Notes under the pieces: generated by a model | Told to the model about the DNA's origin: nothing | Database searches by the model: none | Seen by the model: only the letters and a program-made list of their open reading frames with translations | Part shown: positions 9,357 to 17,649 of the stretch, in pieces | Layout: each line of letters opens with the position of its first letter | Numbering within the stretch: position 1 is the first letter of the stretch | Assembly: GCF_003217515.1 (NCBI RefSeq) | Contig: NZ_QJSX01000008.1 | Span: 125,929-189,928, forward strand | DNA: 64,000 nt | Direction of reading: 5' to 3' | From: Deinococcus yavapaiensis KR-236 | GTDB lineage: Bacteria; Deinococcota; Deinococci; Deinococcales; Deinococcaceae | Position numbers and translations under genes: made by a program

Positions 9357-10408
9357 CGCAGCCTCCACGACATGCCGAGCGCGAAGAGGAGCAGCAGCAC
9401 GCTCGGAAGCCAAGCCGCCGTCATCTCGGAGATCGAGCCGACCCGGACGAGCTGTGGCATGAGGCTCCACACGATGTACGTTCCGAGGATCAGCAGCACC
9501 ACGCTCGCGAAGGCCCACGCGCGATTAGGCAGCAGCAATCCGAGGGCGCCCGCCGCGAGCGCGAATCCCAGCGCGGCGAACGGATCGGCGAAGCGTCGGT
9601 ACAACTCGAAGCGCGCGGCGCGCAGATCGCGCACGTCTTGCGACGTGTCGGCGGCCTTGGCGCGTAACTGCGCGAGGCCGAGTTGCTCGGGAGGCTTGGT
9701 GGCGGGCCGCAAGACGTCGCCTTGCTTGAATTCACGCGGCTGCGGCACGTACGTCGGGGATCCGCCGTCGCGCGTCTCCCAATACCCGTCGAGCGTCCAC
9801 GTCTGGCGAGCCGCGTCCCACGAGCCGGTGGACGCGGTGTACGTCACGCCCGTCTGCTGCACGAGGATTCCTTGCAGCAAAGCTTTGGTGGCGACCTTGG
9901 GATCGGTCTGGACGGTGCCCGCGTAAAAGAACGAATCGCCTTCGCGGTGCGCGTAGCGTTTCTCGTTGGGCACTTGCGGCACCGAGTTGTACATGCGGTA
10001 CCAAGCCGAGAGCATGCGAACGTTGCTGTCGGGCGCGATGACGTTCGCGTTGACGAACGTCAGGCCGGTCACGACGAGGCCGATGACTCCGAGCGGCCAC
10101 AGCATGCTGAGAGGGCGGACACCCGCCGCCGCGATCGCCTTGAACTCGCTGTCCTTCGCCATGCGTCCGAACGCGATGAGCACCGCGAACACGACGGCGG
10201 CGGGAAGGATGCGCCCGAGAATCGTCGGGAGGTAGTTCACGTAGAACTCCAAGGCAAGCAGGGGCGGCGTTTGGCTGCGTAGCATGAACCCCGCGATGGT
10301 GCTCATGAGGTCGGTCGTGGAAAGCAGCAGGAAGAGGAGGAAGCCGACCGCGTACAGCGGCACGACTTCACGGGCGATGGACCAGGCGAGCCTCGGCACG
10401 CCCGACAT
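9353..10408 (-). CDS. LptF/LptG-family permease (YjgP/YjgQ), first of pair
   Basis: Partner of the next gene, with which it overlaps by four bases, so the two are co-translated and likely form a heterodimer. The 351-residue protein has the same plan: N-terminal helices (PLYAVGFLLFLLLSTTDLMSTI and two more by residue 125), a periplasmic domain to about 265, and C-terminal helices ending FALGMSWRLR. The segment FGRMAKDSEFKAIAAAGV is a strong family signature, matched by LSRLASDSELKGLSAGG in the partner. No LptB ATPase, LptA or LptC gene is adjacent. Confidence 0.85.
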   Translation of the reverse strand: MSGVPRLAWSIAREVVPLYAVGFLLFLLLSTTDLMSTIAGFMLRSQTPPLLALEFYVNYLPTILGRILPAAVVFAVLIAFGRMAKDSEFKAIAAAGVRPLSMLWPLGVIGLVVTGLTFVNANVIAPDSNVRMLSAWYRMYNSVPQVPNEKRYAHREGDSFFYAGTVQTDPKVATKALLQGILVQQTGVTYTASTGSWDAARQTWTLDGYWETRDGGSPTYVPQPREFKQGDVLRPATKPPEQLGLAQLRAKAADTSQDVRDLRAARFELYRRFADPFAALGFALAAGALGLLLPNRAWAFASVVLLILGTYIVWSLMPQLVRVGSISEMTAAWLPSVLLLLFALGMSWRLR

Positions 10409-10475
10409 TTTAGAGTGCCGAAGATGAAGAGTGCTGCGCGAATCGCGCGCATACGCGTCGGCCTAGACTGTCGTC

Positions 10476-10658
10476 ATGCCCGACAAGGACTTTCTGAGGC
10501 GGCGCAACGAGGCGTGGCGGAACTTGCGCGAAGCGAAGCCCGACACGCCCGAATTCGAGACGGCCTTACGAGACTTGCAGCGTCTCATCGCTTGGCCGAG
10601 AAACCGCATCCTGGCGGGGTTGGGATGGACGCCGGACGAGTCGATTCAAGACGGTTGA
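10476..10658 (+). CDS. Small conserved-looking hypothetical protein, 60 residues
   Basis: A short, charged, soluble protein (MPDKDFLRRRNEAWRNLREA...) with one predicted long helix and a C-terminal GLGWTPDESIQDG. No family recognised. Evidence for being real: TAGACT at 10464-10469 lies exactly six bases before the ATG, the leaderless arrangement seen for several genes here, and the codons are GC-rich at third positions. Its 3' end overlaps that of the converging ferredoxin gene by 13 bases. Confidence 0.65.
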   Translation: MPDKDFLRRRNEAWRNLREAKPDTPEFETALRDLQRLIAWPRNRILAGLGWTPDESIQDG

Positions 10659-11002
10659 ATCCACTGAGGCTCGGGCTCGATGCCTTCGGCCGGAGCCTTT
10701 CCGGGCTCCAAGCCGGAGTTCGCGGTCGTTTGCACGGGGCGCAGCGTCATGTCGCGGTCGCACGTCATCTGGCACGACAAGCGCGCCGTACCCAGCAATC
10801 CCTTGCTTTCCAGCACGGCACGCTCGGCGACCGTCATTCGCTCGGGTTCGCCGCTCGTGAACTCGACGCGGCACGTCGTGCAGCGAGCCTGCCCGCCGCA
10901 GCGATGCAAAATGTCCACGCCCGCGCGCTCCAAGGCGAGCACGAGGCGCACGTCTGATTCGACTTCGAAGCTTCCGTATCCAGCCACGTCAAGGGTCGGC
11001 AT
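10646..11002 (-). CDS. [2Fe-2S] plant-type ferredoxin-like protein
   Basis: A 118-residue electron carrier. The cluster motif is C-x5-C-x2-C in RCGGQARCTTCRVEF, with the fourth Cys in LSCQM, the pattern of plant-type [2Fe-2S] ferredoxins. The C-terminal 20-odd residues (KAPAEGIEPEPQW...) form a proline/acid-rich tail beyond the fold. The start at 11002 (MPTLDVAGYGSFEV) begins directly with the first beta strand and has TACACT seven bases upstream; the longer frame to 11134 lacks similarity. The redox partner is not evident from neighbours. Confidence 0.88.
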   Translation of the reverse strand: MPTLDVAGYGSFEVESDVRLVLALERAGVDILHRCGGQARCTTCRVEFTSGEPERMTVAERAVLESKGLLGTARLSCQMTCDRDMTLRPVQTTANSGLEPGKAPAEGIEPEPQWIQPS

Positions 11003-11124
11003 GCCGAGGAGTGTACGCCGCGCGACACCTCCACTTCCTTTCTGAATGCCACACAATCGCTGGCTGAAGCTTCCTCTATGCCGCGTAGAACCCGCCGAGC
11101 CTCGTCGTTCTCTACGCTCGGAAC

Positions 11125-12189
11125 ATGACGTCACGCACGGAATTGCTGCAAGAAGAGTACTTGCGTCGAGAAGGCGAGAAGGCAGGCGAGTTCCGGTACT
11201 TCTATCCTGACGGAACCGAGCTCGCGGACGAGGCGGCGCTCGCGCGCATCGCGAAACTCGCCGTGCCGCCCGGCTACACGGACGTGTTCGTGTCGCCCGA
11301 CCCGGACGCGGAATTGCAAGCGTTCGGCCGCGACGCGGCGGGGCGGTTGCAGTACCGCTACCATTCCGATTTTCTCCAGGAAGGCGCGACGCGCAAGTGG
11401 AAGCGCCTCGCCCAGTTCGCGCGCGCCCTGCCGCAAGTTCGGCAGCTCACGAGCGCCGACCTGCGCCGCCCGGGCTTGCCGAAGCGCAAGGTGCTCGCGC
11501 TCATGACGCGCGTGCTGTACGTCGCGCACTTTCGCGTCGGGTCCGAGGAGTACGCCGCGAAGAACAAGACGTTCGGCCTTTCGACATTGCACGAACGGCA
11601 CGTGAAGGTGAACGGGAAGGTCGTGGAGTTCAAGTTCAAAGGCAAACACGGCATTTGGCAGCACAAGGCGACCACCGACGCCACCCTCGCCGCGAATGTT
11701 CAAAAGATCCTCGACTTGCCCGGCAAGCACTTGTGGAAGTACGTGGACGAGGACGGGGCGGTCGTTCGCTTGAAGTCGGGCGACCTCAACGCGTACTTGC
11801 GTGACGTGATGGGGCCGTTCACGGCCAAGGACTTTCGCACGTGGGGAGGCACGCTTCTCGCCGCCGAGTACCTCGCCGAGGCGGGCGTCGCCGACAGCGA
11901 GCGCGAGGCGCGCAAAGTCGTCGTGGCTTGCCTCAAGGCGGTCGCGGAGGATCTCGGCAACACTCCGGCGGTCGTGCGGGCGCACTACGTCTGCCCCGTG
12001 ATTTTCGACCGCTACTTCGAAGGCAAGGTGCTCGACGACTACGAGCCGCGCACGTCGCGCGAACAAGCCAACGCCCTCGAGGGACTGTCCCGCTCCGAAC
12101 AAGCGCTGGCGCGCATGCTCGACGAGGAGTTCAAGCCCAAACGTCGCGGCCGCAAACTCGTGGTGCCAAGCGAGCAGGCCGCCGACTGA
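11125..12189 (+). CDS. DNA topoisomerase IB (poxvirus type)
   Basis: Relaxes supercoils by a transient 3'-phosphotyrosyl bond. The protein is 354 residues, close to the short Deinococcus enzyme. Aligning motifs by eye to the vaccinia enzyme: Arg137 (FRVGSEEY), Lys174 (FKGKHG), Arg238 (KDFRTWGGT) and nucleophile Tyr288 (RAHYV). The position nine residues before the tyrosine, His in poxvirus, is Asn279 here, as I recall for the D. radiodurans enzyme. TACGCT ends six bases before the ATG. The basic C-terminus (KPKRRGRK) may add DNA binding. Confidence 0.94.
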   Translation: MTSRTELLQEEYLRREGEKAGEFRYFYPDGTELADEAALARIAKLAVPPGYTDVFVSPDPDAELQAFGRDAAGRLQYRYHSDFLQEGATRKWKRLAQFARALPQVRQLTSADLRRPGLPKRKVLALMTRVLYVAHFRVGSEEYAAKNKTFGLSTLHERHVKVNGKVVEFKFKGKHGIWQHKATTDATLAANVQKILDLPGKHLWKYVDEDGAVVRLKSGDLNAYLRDVMGPFTAKDFRTWGGTLLAAEYLAEAGVADSEREARKVVVACLKAVAEDLGNTPAVVRAHYVCPVIFDRYFEGKVLDDYEPRTSREQANALEGLSRSEQALARMLDEEFKPKRRGRKLVVPSEQAAD

Positions 12190-12455
12190 TCGTCGAGAGC
12201 GGCCTCAAGGGAAAAGGCGGAGTGGCTGAAGGTGAGTCGGAAGGCCCCGTCATTCGCGGCGGGGTTTCGGCGACAGGCCGCTCCTGGAAACGTGCGGGGC
12301 CGAGTTCGCTTCGCCCACCATTCGGCAACTTTCCAACAGCAGCGCTCCCGCGCCACGTCACCTACTCGGTTCGCCGCGCCAATCGAGAAGGTGGTCGTGT
12401 TGGCGTCGCCGCTTGCTCGGGCGCGTCTATCCTCGCCGCGCTGAACCGACTCCTC

Positions 12456-13940
12456 TCAAGGCCGACGAGCCTGAACCGCTCCTGAACGCTTCGCCGCCGC
12501 TTGCGGCACGAGTTGACCGATCGCCGTGTTGATCCACTCGAAGGCCGCCGGGATGTCCGAGAGGGTGTTGACGGTCTTTGCCGATCCGTGGTTCATGAAC
12601 GCGTACACGATGTGCTCGCCGCTCGGAAGCTCCAGGTAACCCGTCATCGTGAGAATGCGCCATCCGCTGCCACCCTTGCCCCCGAAGTACGAGAACGGGC
12701 CGAAGGCGCGCTTTTCGCAGCAGCCGAGCTTGAGCGTGTCGCGCAAGAACTCTTGCGCGCCGAGCGAGAGGCCGCTCTTGAGATGCTCGTGAGCGAGGAG
12801 CGTGGCGAACTCGAAGGGCGTGGAGGCGTTTTGAGTGTCGCGGTCGATGTCGGGCGAGTACACCTTGCTCGCGAAGTAGCGGTCCAGCGCCGACTCCACG
12901 GTGTTCGCCTGAAGCGTCTTGGCGGTCGCGTCGAGGGAACGGGCGAGCTTGAGCTGCTCTTCGCGTGGCGCGCTCGCGAAACGGGCGGCGGCGTTCTTGA
13001 GGTTCTCACGTGGAAACTCCTTGCTGAGGCCCGCCTGCGCGGTCCACCACGTCTTGGTGGGGAGCAGAAGCCTCGTGCGGCACAACCCCAGCTCGTCGGC
13101 GAGCAGTTGTGGCTTCTCGAGGCCGATGCGGCGATGCAAGAGGTCCGTCGCGGTGTTGTCGCTGCGCGAAATCATGAGGCGCAGCAGGGTCGCGACATCG
13201 TTCGCTCCCTTCGGAAAGGCGCCGAGGCTGCGGTTGGCGTCGTCCGTGACGAGCCGATCCGAGAGCTTGAGGCGTCCCGCGTCCACTTCGCGCAGCACCG
13301 CCCACAGCAACGGGCCCTTGTACGAACTCGCGAGGGGAAACTGCGCGTCCGCGTTGCGCACGATCGCTCGAAGAGGCTGGGCGGTGACAGGATCGATGAC
13401 GGCCACGTACAGGCCGAGTTCTCCCGTGAGGTTCTTGGCGGCGGGTGCGCTCAAGGTCAAAACGCCCGTACGACTCGTGACGCACGCCGTTGCTGGCGTG
13501 GACGCCGTCGCGTTCAGGACGCCCGGTCCGAGGTCGACTACGAGTCGCGCGCCTTCCGGCGAGGTGCCCGTCCCGGCGATCAGCGAAACTTGGAAGGCGC
13601 CGTTCAGCGGAAGGAACGTCTCGATGGTCCACACCGACCCGCTGCCTTCGCTCGAGAGCCGAGCGGATTTCACTTCGCGGCTCGTGACGGCGGGCGCCTC
13701 GCTCAAAAGCGTGTCGAACACGATCCTCAGGCCGTTCGACGTTGGCTCGACGCGGTAAGTCGGTGACGTGATCGGCAGATCGAGAACGAGACGGGTGTAG
13801 CCGTCGTGCTGCCCGACACGTTGCGTGACGGCGACGGCACTGGGGGCGGCGACGGGAGGCGTGGGGGTCGTGGCCGAAGCGACGGACAACAGCAGCGCGG
13901 TAAAGACGAGGTGAAGATGACGCATGTTGAGTCTCATCAT
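12456..13940 (-). CDS. Exported serine hydrolase: AMIN-like domain plus class A beta-lactamase fold
   Basis: A 494-residue exported protein. After a signal peptide (about residues 7-24) comes a beta-rich region to about 145 resembling an AMIN domain (GYTRLVLDLP, GLRIVFDT), which usually binds cell-wall glycans. The C-terminal part has the penicillin-recognising motifs: SxxK as Ser205-Ser-Tyr-Lys208, SDN at 260-262, and KGG (in FGGKGGSGW) at the KTG position. This places it in the beta-lactamase2 group, whose members are carboxypeptidases, hydrolases or lactamases. No Glu166 assignment was attempted. The start could be 13940 or Met6 at 13925. It may trim peptidoglycan; lactam resistance is not shown. 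Confidence 0.8.
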   Translation of the reverse strand: MMRLNMRHLHLVFTALLLSVASATTPTPPVAAPSAVAVTQRVGQHDGYTRLVLDLPITSPTYRVEPTSNGLRIVFDTLLSEAPAVTSREVKSARLSSEGSGSVWTIETFLPLNGAFQVSLIAGTGTSPEGARLVVDLGPGVLNATASTPATACVTSRTGVLTLSAPAAKNLTGELGLYVAVIDPVTAQPLRAIVRNADAQFPLASSYKGPLLWAVLREVDAGRLKLSDRLVTDDANRSLGAFPKGANDVATLLRLMISRSDNTATDLLHRRIGLEKPQLLADELGLCRTRLLLPTKTWWTAQAGLSKEFPRENLKNAAARFASAPREEQLKLARSLDATAKTLQANTVESALDRYFASKVYSPDIDRDTQNASTPFEFATLLAHEHLKSGLSLGAQEFLRDTLKLGCCEKRAFGPFSYFGGKGGSGWRILTMTGYLELPSGEHIVYAFMNHGSAKTVNTLSDIPAAFEWINTAIGQLVPQAAAKRSGAVQARRP

Positions 13941-13964
13941 GCCTCACGCGTCGTCGAATCGACA

Positions 13965-13996
13965 TGAAAAAATCCGGCTCGGAGAAGAGCCGGATT
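13965..13996 (-). terminator. Intrinsic terminator of rpmB
   Basis: On the minus strand, AATCCGGCTC, a 6-base loop and GAGCCGGATT are followed by a run of T (13965-13970). This begins 15 bases after the rpmB stop and is a standard Rho-independent terminator. Confidence 0.85.
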
Positions 13997-14011
13997 CGTC
14001 GACGCCGTGCG

Positions 14012-14245
14012 TCAGAGAATTTGGATGTTCTCGGGAAGGCGACGCAGCGCCTTCGTGGAAATCCACACGCGCTTGACTTCGCCGTCCACGAGGACGGTCT
14101 TCTTTTGCAAGTTCGCGTGCTGACGACGCTTGGAGATGCCCGTGGTCTTGCGACCCACGCCACCTTGCGCCTTGGCTTTACCGCGTCGAGTGACGCTGTT
14201 CACGACCATGCTGCTCTTGCCCGTAACGAAGCACTTTTTCGCCAT
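14012..14245 (-). CDS. rpmB: 50S ribosomal protein L28
   Basis: Structural protein of the large ribosomal subunit. The 77 residues begin MAKKCFVTGKSSMVVNSVTR, the conserved L28 N-terminus, with WISTKALR near the C-terminus. The Cys5 is single, so this looks like a zinc-independent form. The ATG at 14245 follows a ribosome-binding site (GGAGTGAG). Further upstream TACACT (minus strand, about 14316-14321) could be the -10. A terminator follows, so it is a single-gene transcript. An extended frame to 14392 is not supported. Confidence 0.95.
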   Translation of the reverse strand: MAKKCFVTGKSSMVVNSVTRRGKAKAQGGVGRKTTGISKRRQHANLQKKTVLVDGEVKRVWISTKALRRLPENIQIL

Positions 14246-14391
14246 AGTTCTCACTCCTTGCGCCCGCTGACGAGTAGGGGCCAACCTTTGCCGCGAGGGC
14301 AACCAAGGGGAAAGTGTATCAGATTTGGTGCTGTTTGTCTCGCCTCGGCTCTCGATGCTCTGCCTGCCGCCGCGTCGCAAGGTTGGCGTCA

Positions 14392-14420
14392 TTGACTTCT
14401 TAATGCAATTGCGTTATCAA
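14392..14420 (+). promoter_or_regulatory. Promoter and palindromic operator of the first metal ABC importer
   Basis: TTGACT (14392-14397) and TATCAA (14415-14420) are 17 bases apart. Between and into them lies TAATGCAATTGCGTTA (14401-14416), a 16-bp inverted repeat with one mismatch. An operator that covers the spacer is typical of a repressor such as Zur or another Fur-family protein. The family is inferred from the genes downstream. Confidence 0.55.
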
Positions 14421-14452
14421 TATCGCGATTGGCGTTCGCCGAAGGAGTTTCC

Positions 14453-15334
14453 ATGCGCCCCCTGCCTATCCTCACCCTGCTGCTGCTGAGCGCGGCCGCC
14501 GCGCAAAGCGCTCCGCTTCGCGTGGTCGCGACGTTCAGCATCCTCGGCGACTTCGTCCGGGTCGTCGGCGGCAAGCGCGTGAACGTCAGCAACCTCGTTC
14601 CCCCGAACGCGGACGTCCACACCTTCCAGCTCAGCACGGGCGACATTCGGGCGCTCGCCGGAGCGCGCGTCGTCTTTCAAAACGGCTCGGGCTTCGAACC
14701 TTGGTTCGAGCAGCTTCGCAACACCGTCGACTCGAAGACGCGCGTCGTCATCCTCACGAACGGCTTGTCGCTTCGAAGCGCCTCCGGTGGGCAGGGACGC
14801 GCCGACAAAGATCCGCACGCGTGGTGGAATTTGGACAACACGGCGCGCTACGTCGACAAAATTCGAGACACTTTGACGTCCCTCGATTCGGCGGGCCGAT
14901 CGGTGTACGCATCCAACGCCGCCGCGTACGTCAAGCGACTTCGCGACCTCGATGCCTACGCCAAGCGCAAGGTCGCCACGTTGCCCGCCGCGCGACGTCT
15001 GCTCGTCACGAACCACGACGCCCTCGGCTACTTCGCCGACCGCTACGGCTTCAAGCTCGTCGGCGAAGTCTTCCCGGGACGTGGGACCGAGCAGGAGCCC
15101 AGCGCCCGTGAAACTGCCCGGCTCATCGACGCCATCGGCAAGACGGGCGTGAAGGCTATCTTCACCGAGAACACCGTCAATCCGCGCCTCGCGCAGAACA
15201 TCGCCCGAGAGACGGGGGCGAAGATCGCGCCGCCCCTGTACACCGACGCGCTCGGTTCGAGCGGTTCGAGCGGCGACACGTTCCTCAAAGCCTTTCGCTT
15301 CAACGTCGACACGATCGTGAGCGCCCTCAAGTGA
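14453..15334 (+). CDS. Metal ABC importer, substrate-binding protein (ZnuA/TroA family)
   Basis: Periplasmic receptor of a divalent-metal importer. The 293-residue precursor has a signal peptide ending about AAAAQSA without a lipobox. Metal ligands expected from the family are seen as His56 (ADVHTFQ), His122 (KDPHAWW), His188 (TNHDALGYF) and Asp265 (LYTDALG), a three-His-plus-Asp set that fits Zn or Mn. The His-rich loop of many ZnuA proteins is absent. The start is the ATG at 14453 after GAAGGAG. It overlaps the ATPase gene by GTGA. The palindromic operator upstream suggests metal-dependent repression. Confidence 0.88.
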   Translation: MRPLPILTLLLLSAAAAQSAPLRVVATFSILGDFVRVVGGKRVNVSNLVPPNADVHTFQLSTGDIRALAGARVVFQNGSGFEPWFEQLRNTVDSKTRVVILTNGLSLRSASGGQGRADKDPHAWWNLDNTARYVDKIRDTLTSLDSAGRSVYASNAAAYVKRLRDLDAYAKRKVATLPAARRLLVTNHDALGYFADRYGFKLVGEVFPGRGTEQEPSARETARLIDAIGKTGVKAIFTENTVNPRLAQNIARETGAKIAPPLYTDALGSSGSSGDTFLKAFRFNVDTIVSALK

Positions 15335-16089
15335 CCGCCGCGTCCGCTCTCGGCACCGAATTGTTCGCCGCGCGCGATCTCGGCGTTCGCTACGGATCAC
15401 ATGTGGCGCTCGAGCACGCCACGCTCTCGCTTCACCGTGGAGAGTGCGTCGCCATCATCGGGCCGAACGGAGCAGGGAAGAGCACGCTGCTCAAGGCCCT
15501 GCTCGGCCTCGTACCGACGAGCGACGGCACCCTCGCCTTCGACGCGGCGATCGCCGCCAAGCCGCGCGACGCCATCGCGTACGTGCCTCAGCAGCAGACT
15601 CTGGACTGGACGTTTCCCCTCACGGTGTGGGACGTCGCGATGATGGGCCGCACCGGACGCCTCGGCTGGCTGCGCTTGCCTCGCGGGCGCGACCGCGAGA
15701 TCGTGAAGGACGCGCTGACGGCGACGGGAGTGCTGAACCTCGCGCGACGGCCCGTCTCCGACCTCAGCGGCGGCCAGCGCCAGCGCGTCCTGCTCGCGCG
15801 CATGCTGGCCCGCGAAGCGGACTTGCTGCTGCTCGACGAACCGCTCACCGGGGTCGACGCGGCGACCGGCGCGAAGGTAATGGCCTTGCTGCGCGAGCAG
15901 GCCGAGCGAGGTCGTGGCGTGCTGCTCGTCACGCACGACTTGGAGGAGGCCGCCCGCTGGGCCGACCGACTCGTGCTCGTCAACCGCCGCGTAGTCGCAC
16001 AGGGCATCCCGAGCGAGGTGTACACGCCGAGCAACGTCGAAGCGACCTTCTCCAGCAGCCACCTCGGTCACACGCACGCGGAAGCTTGA
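15331..16089 (+). CDS. Metal ABC importer, ATP-binding protein
   Basis: Cytoplasmic ATPase that powers the importer. The 252-residue protein has Walker A GPNGAGKST, Q-loop PQQQTLDW, signature LSGGQRQR, Walker B LLLLDEP and the switch His in LVTHDLEEA. The PQQQxxDWxFPxxVWDVxxMGR stretch is typical of the Zn/Mn-specific subfamily. It starts at a GTG overlapping the previous stop. The C-terminus SSHLGHTHAEA has three His residues that could bind metal (inference). Confidence 0.93.
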   Translation: MTAASALGTELFAARDLGVRYGSHVALEHATLSLHRGECVAIIGPNGAGKSTLLKALLGLVPTSDGTLAFDAAIAAKPRDAIAYVPQQQTLDWTFPLTVWDVAMMGRTGRLGWLRLPRGRDREIVKDALTATGVLNLARRPVSDLSGGQRQRVLLARMLAREADLLLLDEPLTGVDAATGAKVMALLREQAERGRGVLLVTHDLEEAARWADRLVLVNRRVVAQGIPSEVYTPSNVEATFSSSHLGHTHAEA

Positions 16090-16096
16090 GGTCGGC

Positions 16097-16906
16097 GTGA
16101 ACTGGCTGCTCGAACCCCTTCACTACGAGTTTTTCACGCGGGCCCTGCTCGGGGTCACGCTCGTGTCCGTCATGTGCGCCGTTATCGGCGTGTACGTCGT
16201 GCTGCGCGGCTTGTCGTACATCGGGGACGCGATGAGCCACGCGGTCTTTCCGGGAATCGTCGCGGCGTTTTTGCTGAAGACGAACTTGCTGCTCGGCGCG
16301 GTCGTCGCGGCGGTCCTGACGTCGCTCGGCATCGGCTTCGTGTCGAACCGCAGCGGTTTGAAGCAGGACAGCGCGATCGGGATCGTGTTCGTGGGAATGT
16401 TCGCCTTGGGCGTGGCCTTGCTGTCGCGCGCCCAAACTTACGCCGTGGACCTGGCGAACTTCCTCGTCGGCAATCCTCTCGGTGTGTCCCGCGCCGATCT
16501 GCTGACTTCCGCCGGGGTCACGGCCCTCATCGCCTGCGTGCTTGCCGCGTTTCACAAGGAACTCGTGCTGCTCGCCTTCGATCCGACGGAAGCGCGCGCC
16601 ATCGGCCTGCCCGTGTCGCGGCTCAACAATCTGCTGCTGGTCCTGATCGGACTCGTCGTGGTGCTGACGATTCAACTCGTCGGAACGACCCTCTCGGTGA
16701 GCTTGCTGGTGACGTCTTCGGCGACGGCTCGTCTGCTGACGCGCGGATTGCGCTCGATGATGCTCGTGGCGGCGTTGCTGGGCGTCTCGGCGGGCGCGGT
16801 GGGTCTTTACGCGTCGTACTACCTCGATCTCGCTCCGGGCGCGACGATCGTCTTGGCGAACACCGTGATGTTTCTGCTCGTTTTGCTGACGCGCCGCAAA
16901 GCTTAA
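16097..16906 (+). CDS. Metal ABC importer, membrane permease (ABC-3 family)
   Basis: A 269-residue membrane protein with about eight or nine hydrophobic helices. The segment RGLSYIGDAMSHAVFPGIV is the signature of the Zn/Mn/Fe ABC-3 permeases and marks the metal-gating region. It starts at GTG 16097, seven bases after the ATPase stop, completing a receptor-ATPase-permease operon with a single permease that presumably homodimerises. The next gene has its own promoter. Confidence 0.93.
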   Translation: MNWLLEPLHYEFFTRALLGVTLVSVMCAVIGVYVVLRGLSYIGDAMSHAVFPGIVAAFLLKTNLLLGAVVAAVLTSLGIGFVSNRSGLKQDSAIGIVFVGMFALGVALLSRAQTYAVDLANFLVGNPLGVSRADLLTSAGVTALIACVLAAFHKELVLLAFDPTEARAIGLPVSRLNNLLLVLIGLVVVLTIQLVGTTLSVSLLVTSSATARLLTRGLRSMMLVAALLGVSAGAVGLYASYYLDLAPGATIVLANTVMFLLVLLTRRKA

Positions 16907-16939
16907 CGAGAATTTGGTTTCGCATCACAAAATATTAGA

Positions 16940-16957
16940 TTTAGGCATGCCTAAAAT
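16940..16957 (+). promoter_or_regulatory. DtxR/MntR box overlapping the mntR -10
   Basis: TTTAGGCATGCCTAAA (16940-16955) is a perfect 16-bp palindrome of the DtxR/MntR type. The candidate -10 TAAAAT (16952-16957) uses its right arm and lies five bases before the mntR ATG. Metal-loaded MntR bound here would block RNA polymerase, giving autoregulation of the whole operon. Confidence 0.8.
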
Positions 16958-16962
16958 AGATC

Positions 16963-17649
16963 ATGTCGCGCCGCCTTCTCTCCCACGCGGCCGAGGACTA
17001 CCTCAAACACCTCTACCTCCTCGGTCAAGACGGTAAAGTCAGCACCCAAGCGCTCGCCGAAGCCCTCGACGTCACGCCCGCCTCGGTCACCGGGATGCTG
17101 CGCAAGCTCGCCGAGCAACACCTCGTCACGCACGCCTCCTACCAAGGCGCGAGCCTCACGGTGGAAGGCGAACGCATCGCCTTGGAGATCTTGCGCCACC
17201 ACCGCCTGCTCGAACTCTACTTGCACCGCGCGCTCGGCTACGCCCTCGACGAAGTGCACGACGAAGCCGAGAAACTCGAGCACGTCATCAGCGAGGACTT
17301 CGAAGCGCGCATCGCCGACTGGCTCGGCCATCCGACCCACGATCCGCACGGCGATCCCATCCCGAGCTCCACCCTCGAACTGCCGCCGTCGGACTCGCAA
17401 CCTCTCGGCAGCCTCGCCGTCGGCGAAAACGCCTTCGTGCGGCGCATTCCCGACGAAACCCTGCTGCTGCGCTCCCTGATGTCGAGCGGCCTCACGCCGA
17501 GCGCGAGCGTCACCGTCCTGCGCCGCGAGGAAGGACTCGGAACGCTCACCGTTCGCATCGACGGCGTCGAACGCACCCTCGCCCTCACCATCGCCGACCG
17601 CGTCCTCGTCACGCCCGCCGCCGTGCGCGAAGGCGGGGTGGGCGCGTGA
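16963..17649 (+). CDS. mntR: Manganese-responsive DtxR/MntR-family regulator
   Basis: Metal-sensing repressor of 228 residues. An N-terminal winged helix (AEDYLKHLYLLGQDG, then TQALAEALDVTPASVTGMLRKLA), a dimerisation/metal domain with HHRLLELYLH and DEVHDEAEKLEHVIS that holds the Glu/His ligands, and a C-terminal FeoA/SH3-like domain from about residue 150. The length is that of DtxR/TroR forms rather than short MntR. It heads an operon with mntH (4-base GTGA overlap) and troABCD, so Mn2+ or Fe2+ is the likely co-repressor. A perfect box lies over its promoter. Confidence 0.93.
   Translation: MSRRLLSHAAEDYLKHLYLLGQDGKVSTQALAEALDVTPASVTGMLRKLAEQHLVTHASYQGASLTVEGERIALEILRHHRLLELYLHRALGYALDEVHDEAEKLEHVISEDFEARIADWLGHPTHDPHGDPIPSSTLELPPSDSQPLGSLAVGENAFVRRIPDETLLLRSLMSSGLTPSASVTVLRREEGLGTLTVRIDGVERTLALTIADRVLVTPAAVREGGVGA

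Noticed and set aside
14393..14452. A glycine or metal riboswitch upstream of the first ABC importer
   Set aside because: Only about 60 bases precede the start and they hold a palindromic operator, so there is no space for an aptamer.
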